54,411 nucleotides of DNA from Acinetobacter vivianii (GCF_014635885.1 NZ_BMDR01000014.1:237-54647), one strand, 5' to 3'; positions 43,310 through 52,000 are shown, numbered from the stretch's first letter. Numbers and translations: made by a program. The notes: generated by a model not told the origin, from the sequence alone.

Positions 43310-44123
43310 TGACCCGTGGCGTTTGCCCCAGTTTGATCCATGGCATATTGTCCCCATGAAAATCGCTGCCAATTGAAACTGCCAGATCAAATTGTTGAAT
43401 CATCCGATCGACCATTTGTCGGGTTGAAGCAGGTTCTATACTCGGCGGTAACTCAACGGCATCCCCCCCAGATTCAGCGAACAGTTCGATCAGGTAACGA
43501 ATATTGGTCGCTGACAGATCATAGCGTGTAGGATGAGCCAGAACAGCCAAACCGCCACTGGCATGAATAATCTCGATGGTTTCTTTCAGTCCCACGCCTT
43601 CAAATTTGACAAAGGCTTTCTTGCCCTCTTTCAGGAAACGATCAAATGCCTGCTGCGGACGACTGACAATCGCTTTTTCAACTAAAGTCTTGGCAATATG
43701 GGTTCGGGTGACCCGATCTGCATAACCATCAACCTTGGCAACGACATCAGGGTAAATATCAAAATTGATACATTTTTCCAGTAACTGACAAATCACTTTT
43801 GCCCGTTCCGCACGGATCTTCTTCTGATTTTCCAGCATCGCCTTGATGGGTGCTTCATCTTGCATATTTAAAGCCACGATATGCACACCATAGCTTTTTT
43901 TTGTATTCGGTCTCGACCACTGGCTAGAAACTTCTACACCAGAAATAATTTGAATATCATGGTCTTGTGCATAATTCTGTGCCCGTTCCAGTCCATCCAT
44001 AGTGTCATGATCAGTCACAGCCAGTATCTGTATTTTTAAATCAACAGCAGCCTGCACCAGTTGCTCAGGTGAGAACGTACCGTCGGAAATGAGAGTATGT
44101 GTATGTAAATCGACACCGAACAT
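43272..44123 (-). CDS. PHP-domain phosphoesterase (RNase AM / YciV type)
   Basis: A 283-residue enzyme with the polymerase-and-histidinol-phosphatase fold. The metal-binding motifs are GVDLHTHTLISDGTFSP at residue 3, AVTDHDTMDG near 35, IISGVEVSS near 60 and SIGSDFHGDN near 255. Relatives such as E. coli YciV act as a 5'-3' exonuclease that matures rRNA ends and breaks down 3',5'-bisphosphonucleotides. It is divergent to yciB and yciI, as in many gammaproteobacteria, which supports the YciV assignment. Confidence 0.93.
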   Translation of the reverse strand: MFGVDLHTHTLISDGTFSPEQLVQAAVDLKIQILAVTDHDTMDGLERAQNYAQDHDIQIISGVEVSSQWSRPNTKKSYGVHIVALNMQDEAPIKAMLENQKKIRAERAKVICQLLEKCINFDIYPDVVAKVDGYADRVTRTHIAKTLVEKAIVSRPQQAFDRFLKEGKKAFVKFEGVGLKETIEIIHASGGLAVLAHPTRYDLSATNIRYLIELFAESGGDAVELPPSIEPASTRQMVDRMIQQFDLAVSIGSDFHGDNMPWIKLGQTPRVNEGQSGIWERFR

Positions 44124-44168
44124 GGTTTGTATTATGCTATCTGACCTATTTCATCATCGTACTGTAAC

Positions 44169-44780
44169 ATGAAAGCGTTGCTCGACTATCTTCCGATTAT
44201 TATCTTCTTTTATTTTTATAAAACCACCGATCCTAAAGATAGTCACCATCCTTTGTTGCAGTTGGTGGGCAGCGCAGGAAATACCGACCAAAACCATATC
44301 CTTGTTGCGACCTGTGCCCTGCTGATCTCGACACTTGTCGTCTATGGTTGCCTGTTCTTTTTCCAGAAATTTAAACTGGAAAAAATGCAGTGGTTTATCG
44401 TAGTCATGTCGGTTATTTTTGGTGGAATTACGCTAATTTTTAGCGATGTCACCTATATCAAAATGAAGGCCATTATTATCAATATCGGGATTGGTCTCGG
44501 CTTTTTGGTGACACCTTTATTTAATAAAGAACGCATGCCGATTATCCAGAAATTGTTAGGTTCACTGTTAGAACTCAGTCCAAGAGGCTGGATCAAATTG
44601 AACTGGGCTTGGTGTGGTCAATTCTTTTTGCTTGCTGCTTTGCATTTCTTCTTTGGTTTTGTCTATATGCAAGGAAAATATTGGGGCGAATTCACCGCTT
44701 TTGGCGATATTATCGTTTCTATCAGTTACCTTGCTGCTATACTATTTTTCTTACGAAAACATTTCAAAACCACTGAATAG
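44169..44780 (+). CDS. yciB: Inner-membrane septation protein YciB
   Basis: A 203-residue protein with five or six membrane helices of the YciB/IspZ family. Signatures include LLDYLPIIIFFYFYKTTD at the N terminus and WIKLNWAWCGQFFLLAALHFFFG near residue 150. E. coli YciB interacts with divisome and elongation proteins and affects envelope synthesis and septum formation. It heads a plausible run with yciI and the small membrane protein gene at 45111, and diverges from the PHP gene with 45 bp between starts. Confidence 0.94.
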   Translation: MKALLDYLPIIIFFYFYKTTDPKDSHHPLLQLVGSAGNTDQNHILVATCALLISTLVVYGCLFFFQKFKLEKMQWFIVVMSVIFGGITLIFSDVTYIKMKAIIINIGIGLGFLVTPLFNKERMPIIQKLLGSLLELSPRGWIKLNWAWCGQFFLLAALHFFFGFVYMQGKYWGEFTAFGDIIVSISYLAAILFFLRKHFKTTE

Positions 44781-44804
44781 ATTTTAAATCATCGAGCTAC
44801 TGCC

Positions 44805-45107
44805 ATGCCATATTTTGTGCTGACCTGTACTGATCGCGAAGGTACTCTGGAAAAACGTTTAGCCACCCGTCCGCAACATATTGAACGACTACAAAAGTTA
44901 GATGATGAAGGCCGTTTAATTGCTGCAGGCGCGCATCCTAAAGATCCTAATGATTCACAAGCAGGCTTTTTTGGCAGTACCATGATTGTTGAATTTGATA
45001 GTCGCGAAGCACTGGATGCATGGATTCAGGAAGAGCCATTTTTAAAAGAAGGGATCTACTCAGATATTGAAGTTAGACCTTTCAACAAAGCTTTTCCAAA
45101 AGGGTAA
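44805..45107 (+). CDS. yciI: YciI-family protein
   Basis: A 100-residue cytoplasmic protein with the ferredoxin-like YciI fold. It begins PYFVLTCTDREGTLEKRLATR and carries the conserved RPQHIERLQKLDDEGRLIAAG region and EEPFLKEGIYSDIEVRPF end. The conserved His-Asp pair in the fold suggests enzyme activity, though none is established. It follows yciB by 24 bp and precedes the next gene by three, in the same order as in many gammaproteobacteria. Confidence 0.92.
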   Translation: MPYFVLTCTDREGTLEKRLATRPQHIERLQKLDDEGRLIAAGAHPKDPNDSQAGFFGSTMIVEFDSREALDAWIQEEPFLKEGIYSDIEVRPFNKAFPKG

Positions 45108-45110
45108 ATC

Positions 45111-45572
45111 ATGCACATTGCAGTCAAAAGCTTTTTCGTTTTAAGTTTACTCAGTTCTACTGCATGGGCGGTAGAACCTGCAACACCAACTGCTGCCCCA
45201 ACAGCAGTTGCTCCAGCGACACAAGCAAAAACCACCACAACGACGCCAACCAATACCGTCGCGACTGCGGCTAAACCGCTTACAGCAGAACAAATTGTTA
45301 AAGCCAAACAACAGCAAGATGCAAAAGTAAAAGCCATGATTCAGGATCAGGCTAGCCGTTTAAAGCAACTTGAACATGCCAATCTTGAAGCGCTCGCGCA
45401 GAATCAGGAATTACAGTTAAAAAATGATAATTTAACGGTTCAGGTTCAGGTGTTACAAAGCGAACGTAGTGCACAAATGTTTTTATATGGCGCAATGACA
45501 ATTGCTGTCGGTGTTATTCTCGGTTTCTTTATTGCAAGTTATGTCTACACTAAACGTCGTCGTCAGTGGTAA
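45111..45572 (+). CDS. Exported protein with low-complexity linker, coiled coil and C-terminal membrane helix
   Basis: A 153-residue envelope protein. A signal peptide covers residues 1-20 (ending STAWA). It is followed by an Ala/Pro/Thr-rich linker (about 21-65), a charged coiled coil (about 70-125, with heptad-like leucines) and one membrane helix near 127-147 followed by a basic end KRRRQW. The arrangement suggests an inner-membrane anchor with the coiled coil in the periplasm. I do not recognise the family. It is packed between yciI and mnmC, overlapping the possible GTG start of the latter. Confidence 0.78.
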   Translation: MHIAVKSFFVLSLLSSTAWAVEPATPTAAPTAVAPATQAKTTTTTPTNTVATAAKPLTAEQIVKAKQQQDAKVKAMIQDQASRLKQLEHANLEALAQNQELQLKNDNLTVQVQVLQSERSAQMFLYGAMTIAVGVILGFFIASYVYTKRRRQW

Positions 45573-45589
45573 AACATACACCTTTATTT

Positions 45590-47503
45590 ATGTCTCTCTC
45601 ATCAAAACTACAAACAGCTGATTTAGACTGGGAACTCGTCGATGGTATTGAAGTTCCCATTTCTAAACAATTCGGCGATGTCTATTTTTCCAAAGATAAC
45701 GGTTTACTCGAAACACGCCATGTGTTTTTAAATGGCAATGATTTAACTGAACGTCTTTCCCAATTACATGATTATCAGTATTTCTGTGTGGGTGAAACAG
45801 GTTTTGGCACAGGGTTAAATATTTTGACCTTATGGCAACTCTGGCAACAGGTTCGTCCAGATAACCATAGCCATCTGCATGCCATCAGTGTAGAAAAGTT
45901 TCCGCTCAGCAAAGCCGATCTGATTCGTGCACTGAATGTCTGGCCTGAACTTCAGCCACTTGCAGAACAGCTCATTCAGCAATATCCCTTGCCAATCGCT
46001 GGCTGTCATCGTCTCAGTTTTCCAGAGCAACGCTTTAGCATTGATTTATGGCTTGGTGATGCTCAGGATATTTTTCCCGTTATTCCTAAAACACAAGCGG
46101 TCAATGCATGGTTTCTTGATGGCTTCGCTCCATCTTGTAACCCGGATATGTGGCAAGAGAATGTGCTGAATCACATTGTACGTTTGTCGGAGTTTGGAAC
46201 CACCTTCGCATCCTTTAGCGTGGCGGGAGTACTGAAACGCGGGCTTAAACAACATGGCATTCAGATTAGCCGTCCACGTGGTTTTGGTCATAAACGGGAA
46301 ATGCTCAAAGCGATCTGGCAGGACACTGTAGCACCTGAAACAGGCTCAATGGATTCAGAACAGAACGATGCAACCTCGCAACCTGAAACGAAAACAACGA
46401 TAGAGCATACTGGACCACGCCAAATTGCGATTATTGGCGCTGGAATCGCGGGTTTAAGCTCAGCGTGGGCATTTGCTCAGCGTGGGCATCAAGTCACCGT
46501 ATACGAGCAAAATGAGCCCCTTTCAGGCGCATCTGGTAATCCGCTGGCACTGCTCAATCCCAAACTATGCCCGATTGATCAGGCATCCGAACATCTGATG
46601 ACCTTGAGTTGGCAACATGCGCTAAACTTTTATACACGCTTTAATGCATTCAGGCCGATTCAGGTCCAACAATTGGCATTGAAAAATGCGGATGAATTAC
46701 TGGCTTTAGCAGCACAGTATCCTGAAGGTGTCTTATCAGCACAATCAGAACAGCAACAATCCCCGAAGACAGACTTGCCGAGTTTGACGCTACATCATGC
46801 AGGTGCAGTTTCTCCACACCAATTACGCGATGAAATTTTACAACATCCGAATATCACGATAAAAACAGCCAGAATTTCCCGCTTAAATTCGCTCGAAACA
46901 CAAACTGAACTTTGGCAAGATCAACAACGAATTGCCACGGCAGATCATGTTATCGTCTGTTGCGCGAAACAAAGTGCTGAACTCTTTGAAAACTATCCTG
47001 TCTTAAAGCCAATTCGGGGACAAGTCAGCTGGGTTGAGAATAGCCAGCAGCCTTTGGCACTGGATCAAGCTTATAGTTATGGGGGCTATTGCATGCAACT
47101 GGATGCTTCACAGTTAGTTCTCGGCGCATCTTTTTATCCCAATCGGGATGATGCAGATGTACTAACTGAAGACCATGTGCATAACTACGAACTTATCCAC
47201 AGTGTCTTTCCTGAATATGCACAACAGTTGCCTGCTGTAAAGAATTGGCAAGGTCGAGCCTCTGTCCGTGCGCAGAGTCTGGATTACTTTCCTTTGGTCG
47301 GCAAAGTCCACAACCATGAGCAAAACTATAGCTTTGCAGGTTTAGGGTCGAAAGGATTTTTGTTTGCGCCACTGTGTAGTGAAATCTTGGCAGCATTGAT
47401 CTTAGGTGAGCTTTGTCCAGTGCCACAGCAGTTACTGGATAAATTGAATCCGCAGCGCTTCCAGAAGAAAGTGAAAGCTAAAAAACCGTATTATTCAGGT
47501 TAA
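45590..47503 (+). CDS. mnmC: Bifunctional tRNA-modifying enzyme MnmC
   Basis: A 637-residue fusion that completes 5-methylaminomethyl-2-thiouridine at the wobble position of certain tRNAs. The N-terminal MnmD methyltransferase (about 1-240) has YFCVGETGFGTGLNILTLW and the catalytic-region segment AWFLDGFAPSCNPDMW. A variable linker leads to the FAD-dependent oxidase (about 275-637), starting IAIIGAGIAGLSSAWAFAQRG. The ATG at 45590 gives MSLSSKLQTADLDW, matching relatives; a GTG at 45566 is also possible. It ends before a strong convergent terminator. Confidence 0.96.
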   Translation: MSLSSKLQTADLDWELVDGIEVPISKQFGDVYFSKDNGLLETRHVFLNGNDLTERLSQLHDYQYFCVGETGFGTGLNILTLWQLWQQVRPDNHSHLHAISVEKFPLSKADLIRALNVWPELQPLAEQLIQQYPLPIAGCHRLSFPEQRFSIDLWLGDAQDIFPVIPKTQAVNAWFLDGFAPSCNPDMWQENVLNHIVRLSEFGTTFASFSVAGVLKRGLKQHGIQISRPRGFGHKREMLKAIWQDTVAPETGSMDSEQNDATSQPETKTTIEHTGPRQIAIIGAGIAGLSSAWAFAQRGHQVTVYEQNEPLSGASGNPLALLNPKLCPIDQASEHLMTLSWQHALNFYTRFNAFRPIQVQQLALKNADELLALAAQYPEGVLSAQSEQQQSPKTDLPSLTLHHAGAVSPHQLRDEILQHPNITIKTARISRLNSLETQTELWQDQQRIATADHVIVCCAKQSAELFENYPVLKPIRGQVSWVENSQQPLALDQAYSYGGYCMQLDASQLVLGASFYPNRDDADVLTEDHVHNYELIHSVFPEYAQQLPAVKNWQGRASVRAQSLDYFPLVGKVHNHEQNYSFAGLGSKGFLFAPLCSEILAALILGELCPVPQQLLDKLNPQRFQKKVKAKKPYYSG

Positions 47504-47534
47504 GTGTTTGGACTTTTGAATCTTTATTATTTTT

Positions 47535-47570
47535 GAATTAGCCAAAATACCCGAGTATTTTGGCTAATTC
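47535..47570. terminator. Bidirectional terminator between mnmC and the rhodanese gene
   Basis: GAATTAGCCAAAATAC (47535-47550) and its exact complement (47555-47570) form a 16-bp stem with loop CCGA between convergent genes; A/T-rich flanks serve both strands. Confidence 0.9.
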
Positions 47571-47580
47571 TTTGAGTGTT

Positions 47581-47895
47581 TTAAGCGCCTTGTTCCAAAG
47601 CTAAGCCTGCATCACGCGCTGCGCGTGTGCCACCCATCAATACAACATACTCACGAGAACTATCAATACCGTCTAAAAGCTCTGCTGCACGCGGTGCTTT
47701 ACTACCGCCACCACACAGAATGTAAATCGGTTGATCCGCTGCCACTTGAGTCAAACTATCCGCAGTTAATTCAGCAATTGGACGATTCACCGCCCCTTTG
47801 ACATGAGCCTCTGTATACGCTTTGGTATCTCGGACATCCCAGATGACTGCGCCTTCTGGGAACTCAAATGTTGTAATTTCTTGTTTACGGATCAT
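47581..47895 (-). CDS. Single-domain rhodanese
   Basis: A 104-residue cytoplasmic rhodanese. The ATG at 47895 is preceded by AAAGGAG at six bases, so the in-frame start at 47922 was rejected. The domain begins with AVIWDVRDTKAYTEAHVKGAVN and has an active-site loop ILCGGGSKAPRAAELL with Cys near residue 71. It probably moves sulfur from thiosulfate or a persulfide to an acceptor, as GlpE does. It diverges from yajQ with 90 bp between starts. Confidence 0.9.
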   Translation of the reverse strand: MIRKQEITTFEFPEGAVIWDVRDTKAYTEAHVKGAVNRPIAELTADSLTQVAADQPIYILCGGGSKAPRAAELLDGIDSSREYVVLMGGTRAARDAGLALEQGA

Positions 47896-47985
47896 TGTGC
47901 ACTCCTTTGATGTAAACAACACTTGGCAAATGAAGAAAACCCCCTTAGCATCTCAAATATTCTTTCCCTTTGTAAAGGTCTAACT

Positions 47986-48474
47986 ATGCCTTCTTTTGAT
48001 ATTGTTTCTGAATTAGAGTTATTTGAAGTCAATCATGCGGTACAAAACACGCAAAAAGAAATTGCTACACGTTTTGACTTCCGTGGGCAAGATGTTTCAA
48101 TTGAGCTAAATGAAAAAAATAAAGAAATCAAAATCTCAACTGAAAGTGATTTCCAATGTGAACAAGTCTATACCATGCTGGAAAACCATTTCTATAAACG
48201 CAAAGTCGACGTTCAAGCACTTGATCCACAAAAAGCAACTGCTTCAGGTAAAAATGTCGTGCAAGTGATCAAGCTCAAAGATGGACTTGACTCAGATACC
48301 GCAAAAAAAATTAATAAAGCCATTAAAGAAAGTGGCATCAAGGCGCAATCTTCTATCCAAGGAGACAAAATCCGTGTCACGGACAAAAAGCGCGATACTT
48401 TGCAACAAGTGATGAACTTTTTACGTGAACAACAATTTGGTCTGCCGCTCCAATTTAATAACTTCAAAGATTAA
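47986..48474 (+). CDS. yajQ: YajQ-family c-di-GMP/nucleotide-binding protein
   Basis: A 162-residue protein with the YajQ tandem-ferredoxin-like fold. The start PSFDIVSELELFEVNHAVQN at 47986 matches the family, with AAAGG upstream. Characteristic segments are ATRFDFRGQDVSIEL and QAQSSIQGDKIRVTDKKRD-type sequence (here KAQSSIQGDKIRVT). Xanthomonas and Pseudomonas relatives bind c-di-GMP and influence virulence gene transcription, which may connect it to the GGDEF-EAL enzyme in this window. It precedes the hotdog gene by 14 bp. Confidence 0.95.
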   Translation: MPSFDIVSELELFEVNHAVQNTQKEIATRFDFRGQDVSIELNEKNKEIKISTESDFQCEQVYTMLENHFYKRKVDVQALDPQKATASGKNVVQVIKLKDGLDSDTAKKINKAIKESGIKAQSSIQGDKIRVTDKKRDTLQQVMNFLREQQFGLPLQFNNFKD

Positions 48475-48488
48475 TTAATAGGTTCACC

Positions 48489-48983
48489 ATGGCAAAAGAT
48501 AACCGTCTTTATAAGCTGGTTAAAACCACCTCTAAATTTCCGAAAGGCATTCGTAGCACGCTCTGGAGCAAAGCTTTTGGTCGTGTTGTTCCCATGGTTG
48601 GAACTGCGAATATCCGTTATTTAGAAGTGGATAAAGACCACGTGACTGTTCGTATTGAAAACCAGCGCAATATGCAAAACCATATTAAAGGAGTTCATGC
48701 CGCTGCGATGGCATTACTTGCGGAAACTGCGACTGGTTTTTTAACAGGTTTACATGTTCCAGATGATCGTATCTTGTTGATCAAATCACTCCATGTAGAT
48801 TATTTAAAAGTTGCCCAAGGTGGTTTAACTGCGACAGCAAGCTTATCAACTGATCAGCAGAAGTTTATTGCTGAGAATGAAAAAGGCGAGTTATTGATTC
48901 CGGTGAATGTTATTGATGATTCAGGCAATGAACCGATCCAGTGCCAAATGCTGTGGGCCTGGTTGCCGAAACGCAAAAAATAG
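48489..48983 (+). CDS. DUF4442 hotdog-fold thioesterase-like protein
   Basis: A 164-residue protein of the DUF4442 group of hotdog thioesterases. The central helix region NHIKGVHAAAMALLAETATGF near residue 65 is the signature helix, and the His in HIKGVHA with Glu in AETAT could be catalytic. The substrate is unknown, probably an acyl-CoA. It follows yajQ by 14 bp and ends before a strong terminator, so the two likely form an operon. Confidence 0.88.
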   Translation: MAKDNRLYKLVKTTSKFPKGIRSTLWSKAFGRVVPMVGTANIRYLEVDKDHVTVRIENQRNMQNHIKGVHAAAMALLAETATGFLTGLHVPDDRILLIKSLHVDYLKVAQGGLTATASLSTDQQKFIAENEKGELLIPVNVIDDSGNEPIQCQMLWAWLPKRKK

Positions 48984-48996
48984 TTCTGAATCAAAC

Positions 48997-49026
48997 AATA
49001 AAGCCCAAAATGATTTGGGCTTTATT
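48997..49026. terminator. Bidirectional terminator between the DUF4442 and fRMsr genes
   Basis: AATAAAGCCCAAA (48997-49009) and TTTGGGCTTTATT (49014-49026) form a 13-bp stem with loop ATGA, between convergent genes. Confidence 0.9.
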
Positions 49027-49039
49027 TTTAGGTTTTGAC

Positions 49040-49519
49040 TTAGATAAATTTTTCGATGACGCTCATCAACTGCTTGAGATATTCAGCGTCAATCTCATCA
49101 AACTGATTTAATTCATCACTATCAATATCTAGCACGCCAACACATTCACCATTTTTCATGATGGGTAACACAATTTCCGATTTAGAGTCAGAGCTACAGG
49201 CAATATGCCCTGGAAACTGATCCACATCAGGCACAACGATCACTTGCTGTTGTTGCCATGCTGAACCACACACACCACGACCTTTAGCAATACGGGTACA
49301 GGCAATTGGACCCTGAAATGGGCCTAATACCAGCTCATTCCCTTTCACCAGATAAAAGCCAATCCAGAACCAGCCGAATTGCTGTTTAAGTGCGGCACAG
49401 ATATTGCCCAGATTGGCGATCACATCCGACTCATCCTCAACAATAGCCTGAATCTGTGGAAGGATACTTTGATATTGCTCAACTTTATGGCCTTGTTGTA
49501 AAACCAGTTCTTCAGCCAT
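49040..49519 (-). CDS. msrC: Free methionine-(R)-sulfoxide reductase (GAF type)
   Basis: A 159-residue GAF-fold enzyme that reduces free methionine-R-sulfoxide. The three cysteines of the MsrC/fRMsr mechanism are present as CTRIAKGRGVCG (two) and IACSSDSKSEIVLP (one), with the acidic motif GVLDIDSDELNQFDEID at the end. The opening WFWIGFYLVKGNELVLGPFQG is typical. Oxidised cysteines are normally recycled by thioredoxin, and a trxC gene lies close by on the same strand. It is separated from the YciA gene by 75 bp. Confidence 0.94.
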   Translation of the reverse strand: MAEELVLQQGHKVEQYQSILPQIQAIVEDESDVIANLGNICAALKQQFGWFWIGFYLVKGNELVLGPFQGPIACTRIAKGRGVCGSAWQQQQVIVVPDVDQFPGHIACSSDSKSEIVLPIMKNGECVGVLDIDSDELNQFDEIDAEYLKQLMSVIEKFI

Positions 49520-49594
49520 CTGTATATTCTCGATTTAAAAAGTAGTGTTAAAACAATAACCTGTTCTGATAAATGTAGACCTTAAAAGGCTTAC

Positions 49595-50017
49595 TTAAGC
49601 TGACTGTGAGGCTAAAAAGGACTGTTTAATTTCATCTGTAATTAAACGTTTATTGCCATTTACATCCACCGCCACAAAAGTAAAGACCCCTTCCGTGATA
49701 CGTACAGGTTCACGTGAATCGTCATGGCTATTCCATACTTCAATTTGAACCTGTACCGAGCTGCTACCCACTTTCAGAATTTTGGTATAACAACTAATCA
49801 CATTCCCCACCTTTACAGGAACAAGGAAAGTCATTTGATTAATGGCTATCGTGGCACAACGACCTTTACTAAAACGTTCAACATGAATCGCTCCAGCTAA
49901 ATCCATCTGAGAAACAATCCAACCTCCAAAAACATCACCGCTCCAGTTAGTATCGGCTGGCATGGCAATGTTCTGTAGAGATAAAATCCCCTCTGGATGC
50001 TTTGGGCGTTCGCTCAT
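49595..50017 (-). CDS. yciA: YciA-type acyl-CoA thioesterase
   Basis: A 140-residue hotdog thioesterase that cleaves acyl-CoA in the cytoplasm. The family core TNWSGDVFGGWIVSQMDLAG, with its conserved Asn and Asp, is near residues 19-38; INQMTFLVPVKVGNVIS follows. Its ATG is one base after the trxC stop, so it is translated from the same message. The substrate range of E. coli YciA is broad, from acetyl- to long-chain acyl-CoA. Confidence 0.93.
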   Translation of the reverse strand: MSERPKHPEGILSLQNIAMPADTNWSGDVFGGWIVSQMDLAGAIHVERFSKGRCATIAINQMTFLVPVKVGNVISCYTKILKVGSSSVQVQIEVWNSHDDSREPVRITEGVFTFVAVDVNGNKRLITDEIKQSFLASQSA

Positions 50018-50018
50018 G

Positions 50019-50456
50019 TTAATTTCCTTGATGTTGCTGTAATTGCTGGTCTAACCACTGTTGTAATTCAGGCGCACGTAATGCACCGCTGATTCTCGCT
50101 ACTTCTGTGGTTTTATTCATAAGAACCAAGGTTGGGATACTGCGGACATTAAATGCTGCACTTAAACGAGGATTTGCTTCAGTATCAATTTTTGCAAAAA
50201 CCACATAAGGATTTTGCTTTGCGACCTGAGCAAAATGTGGTGCCATCATTTTACATGGACCACACCATTCCGCCCATAGGTCAATCAGTACAGGTAAATC
50301 ACTATTGCTAATGAAATTGCTAAAGTTTTGTTCGTTTAACTCAATAGGTTCTAATGGCAATAAGGCTTTATGACATTGACCACAGTTAGGATGAACTGCC
50401 AATTTTTCTTCAGGTACACGGTTTTTTGCACCACATGATGCACAGACAATAATCAT
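50019..50456 (-). CDS. trxC: Thioredoxin 2 (TrxC-type, zinc-binding N terminus)
   Basis: A 145-residue thioredoxin with an added N-terminal zinc-binding region: VCASCGAK at residues 4-11 and PNCGQCHK at about 23-30 provide four Cys. The active site is WAEWCGPCKMMAPHFAQ near residue 65, followed by the cis-Pro in VRSIPTLVLM. TrxC proteins respond to oxidative stress and, in E. coli, are controlled by OxyR; I saw no obvious OxyR site here. Its start directly follows the hydrolase stop and it is followed one base later by yciA. Confidence 0.95.
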   Translation of the reverse strand: MIIVCASCGAKNRVPEEKLAVHPNCGQCHKALLPLEPIELNEQNFSNFISNSDLPVLIDLWAEWCGPCKMMAPHFAQVAKQNPYVVFAKIDTEANPRLSAAFNVRSIPTLVLMNKTTEVARISGALRAPELQQWLDQQLQQHQGN

Positions 50457-51353
50457 TTACATCACTCCGATATGTTGATGTAAAAATTCTAATTGGGTTG
50501 TGACTGCTTTTTCAAACCAAGAATCGTGATAAATATCGAAATGCTTCATTTCCCATTCATGATAGCTCACAAATGGTGCAATATTGGTGGCCGCTTCGCG
50601 ACTGGATGCAATCGGAATCAAGCTGTCATATTTCGCAGCAATAAATAAAACGGGAATATTAATCTTACGTACAAACTGGATCGGCCGGTAACGCATTAAA
50701 TTAAAAAATACCCGTGCAGGAACCTCACCACTCCAGTAATAATCAGGATTTACAATCGAATGATAACCGTAGTAACTATCTGAAGTAGGTAAGAAACAAA
50801 GCTTATATTGATCGACTACTGGTAAGGTTTTAGGTGCCATTCCCATCTTGGAGCCCATATAGTCCTGACTAGAACGTTTTAATGCTTCAGGATAACGTTG
50901 TAGTGGATACAGTTTTGCCGTCTCCGCTCCATCCACATATGGCACTTGCACCATCACTGCCTGAATATTTTTAAGATCGGTGGCCAAACTGAGGGCATAA
51001 CCGCCACTGAGTGAAGTGCCCCATAAAATAATTCGGCGGCTATCAATCGACTTACAGTTTGAGGCATATTGAACAATGCTTTTCCAGTCATCCAATTGTG
51101 CACTCAAAGACACCAGCTCTCGTGGTTTTCCTGTACTTCCGCCCCAATAACGATAGTCGAATAAAATCACGGCATAGCCTGCATGGGCAAACCGCTGCGC
51201 ATACTGAACCAGTTTAAACTGACGCAATCCAGCAAAACCATGTGCCATGACAATCACAGCAGGCTTGATATTGGTTTTGGGAAGATAGAAATCGGCAGCG
51301 ATCGTTTCATCACCACTAGGAACATACAACGGTTCAACTGTATAAGTATGCAT
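50457..51353 (-). CDS. Alpha/beta hydrolase with DUF-like serine nucleophile
   Basis: A 298-residue alpha/beta-fold hydrolase. The ATG at 51353 has GGAG five to six bases upstream and is preferred over 51386. Early sequence VIVMAHGFAGLRQFKL carries the oxyanion-hole His-Gly, the nucleophile is Ser in LWGTSLSGGYAL near residue 115, an Asp occurs in FIAAKYDSLIP and His in MKHFDIYHD. It resembles acetyl-xylan/dienelactone-type hydrolases of unknown substrate. It is the first gene of a run with trxC and yciA, with no bases between its stop and the trxC start. Confidence 0.88.
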   Translation of the reverse strand: MHTYTVEPLYVPSGDETIAADFYLPKTNIKPAVIVMAHGFAGLRQFKLVQYAQRFAHAGYAVILFDYRYWGGSTGKPRELVSLSAQLDDWKSIVQYASNCKSIDSRRIILWGTSLSGGYALSLATDLKNIQAVMVQVPYVDGAETAKLYPLQRYPEALKRSSQDYMGSKMGMAPKTLPVVDQYKLCFLPTSDSYYGYHSIVNPDYYWSGEVPARVFFNLMRYRPIQFVRKINIPVLFIAAKYDSLIPIASSREAATNIAPFVSYHEWEMKHFDIYHDSWFEKAVTTQLEFLHQHIGVM

Positions 51354-51475
51354 GCGCGCTCCATTGCGTATCTTATTCGTTATCATCGTTTATTTAATTT
51401 AGACATTTAAACTCAAGATCGAGCTTAATGCTATGATAGAGCATAAAATGTTTTGTTTGTTTTTGGAGTGACAAG

Positions 51476-51811
51476 ATGTCAGAAAATATAGGTTTTGCAG
51501 GTCAAATCGGCCCAGAGCATGTAGGCCAAGTTGTCGAAAAAGGTTTCAAATCGATTATTAATAATCGTCCAGATATGGAAGGTGGACCTGATCAACCGAC
51601 CAGTGCACAAATCGAAGAATCTGCACGCAGCGCAGGTTTAGATTACGTTTATCAACCTGTCGTGGCGGGTCAGATTACTGAGCTAGATGTCCGTACTTTT
51701 GCAAATCATTATAACGAATTGCCAAAACCTATTTTAATGTTCTGCCGTACAGGTAACCGTTCGAATAATTTATATCAGTTAGCAAAACAAATGGACTTGC
51801 TGGACGATTAA
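51476..51811 (+). CDS. TIGR01244/DUF442-type phosphatase or sulfur transferase
   Basis: A 111-residue protein of the beta-lactamase-hydrolase-like (BLH) domain family. The motif FCRTGNRSNNLYQL near residue 84 is a C-x5-R P-loop as in protein-tyrosine phosphatases, giving a phosphate- or sulfur-binding active site with Cys as nucleophile. An early signature is GFAGQIGPEHVGQVVEKGFKS. TTGGAGTGACAAG precedes the ATG. In other bacteria this domain is fused to a persulfide dioxygenase-like hydrolase; here it is alone. The gene diverges from the hydrolase-trxC-yciA run with 122 bp between starts. Confidence 0.9.
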   Translation: MSENIGFAGQIGPEHVGQVVEKGFKSIINNRPDMEGGPDQPTSAQIEESARSAGLDYVYQPVVAGQITELDVRTFANHYNELPKPILMFCRTGNRSNNLYQLAKQMDLLDD

Positions 51812-51867
51812 ATTCATTACATTTAATTACCTGATCAAAATAGTTAAATACTGTTATTTATAAGAAG

Positions 51868-51897
51868 ATGGTTCTTTTTCATCAGATGAAGAACCAT
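51868..51897. repeat. Inverted repeat covering the start codon of the tiny lipoprotein gene
   Basis: ATGGTTCTT (51868-51876) and AAGAACCAT (51889-51897) are perfect complements. The right arm includes the first two bases of the ATG at 51896, so an mRNA hairpin could block its translation start. It could also be a weak end signal for the gene at 51476-51811. Confidence 0.45.
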
Positions 51898-52000
51898 GCC
51901 AAAACTAGCTATTATCCTGTTATGTGTTTTCGCCATCTCGGCTTGTAGTTCAATGCAAGTTCGTCCGACTGCCTCAGTCAGTGTAGGAACAGGGCTATAA
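51896..52000 (+). CDS. Tiny lipoprotein, 34 residues
   Basis: A short frame that reads as a complete lipoprotein precursor. A basic start (PKL) is followed by a hydrophobic core (AIILLCVFAIS) and the lipobox ISAC, with Cys at residue 17. Cleavage there would leave an 18-residue lipid-anchored peptide, CSSMQVRPTASVSVGTGL. The stop TAA is at 51998-52000 and a terminator follows directly. The C-terminal VRPTASVSVGTGL recalls other very small enterobacterial and Acinetobacter lipoproteins, by resemblance only. The ribosome site is weak (GAAGAA). Coding is supported by the well-formed signal and the downstream terminator. Confidence 0.6.
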   Translation: MPKLAIILLCVFAISACSSMQVRPTASVSVGTGL

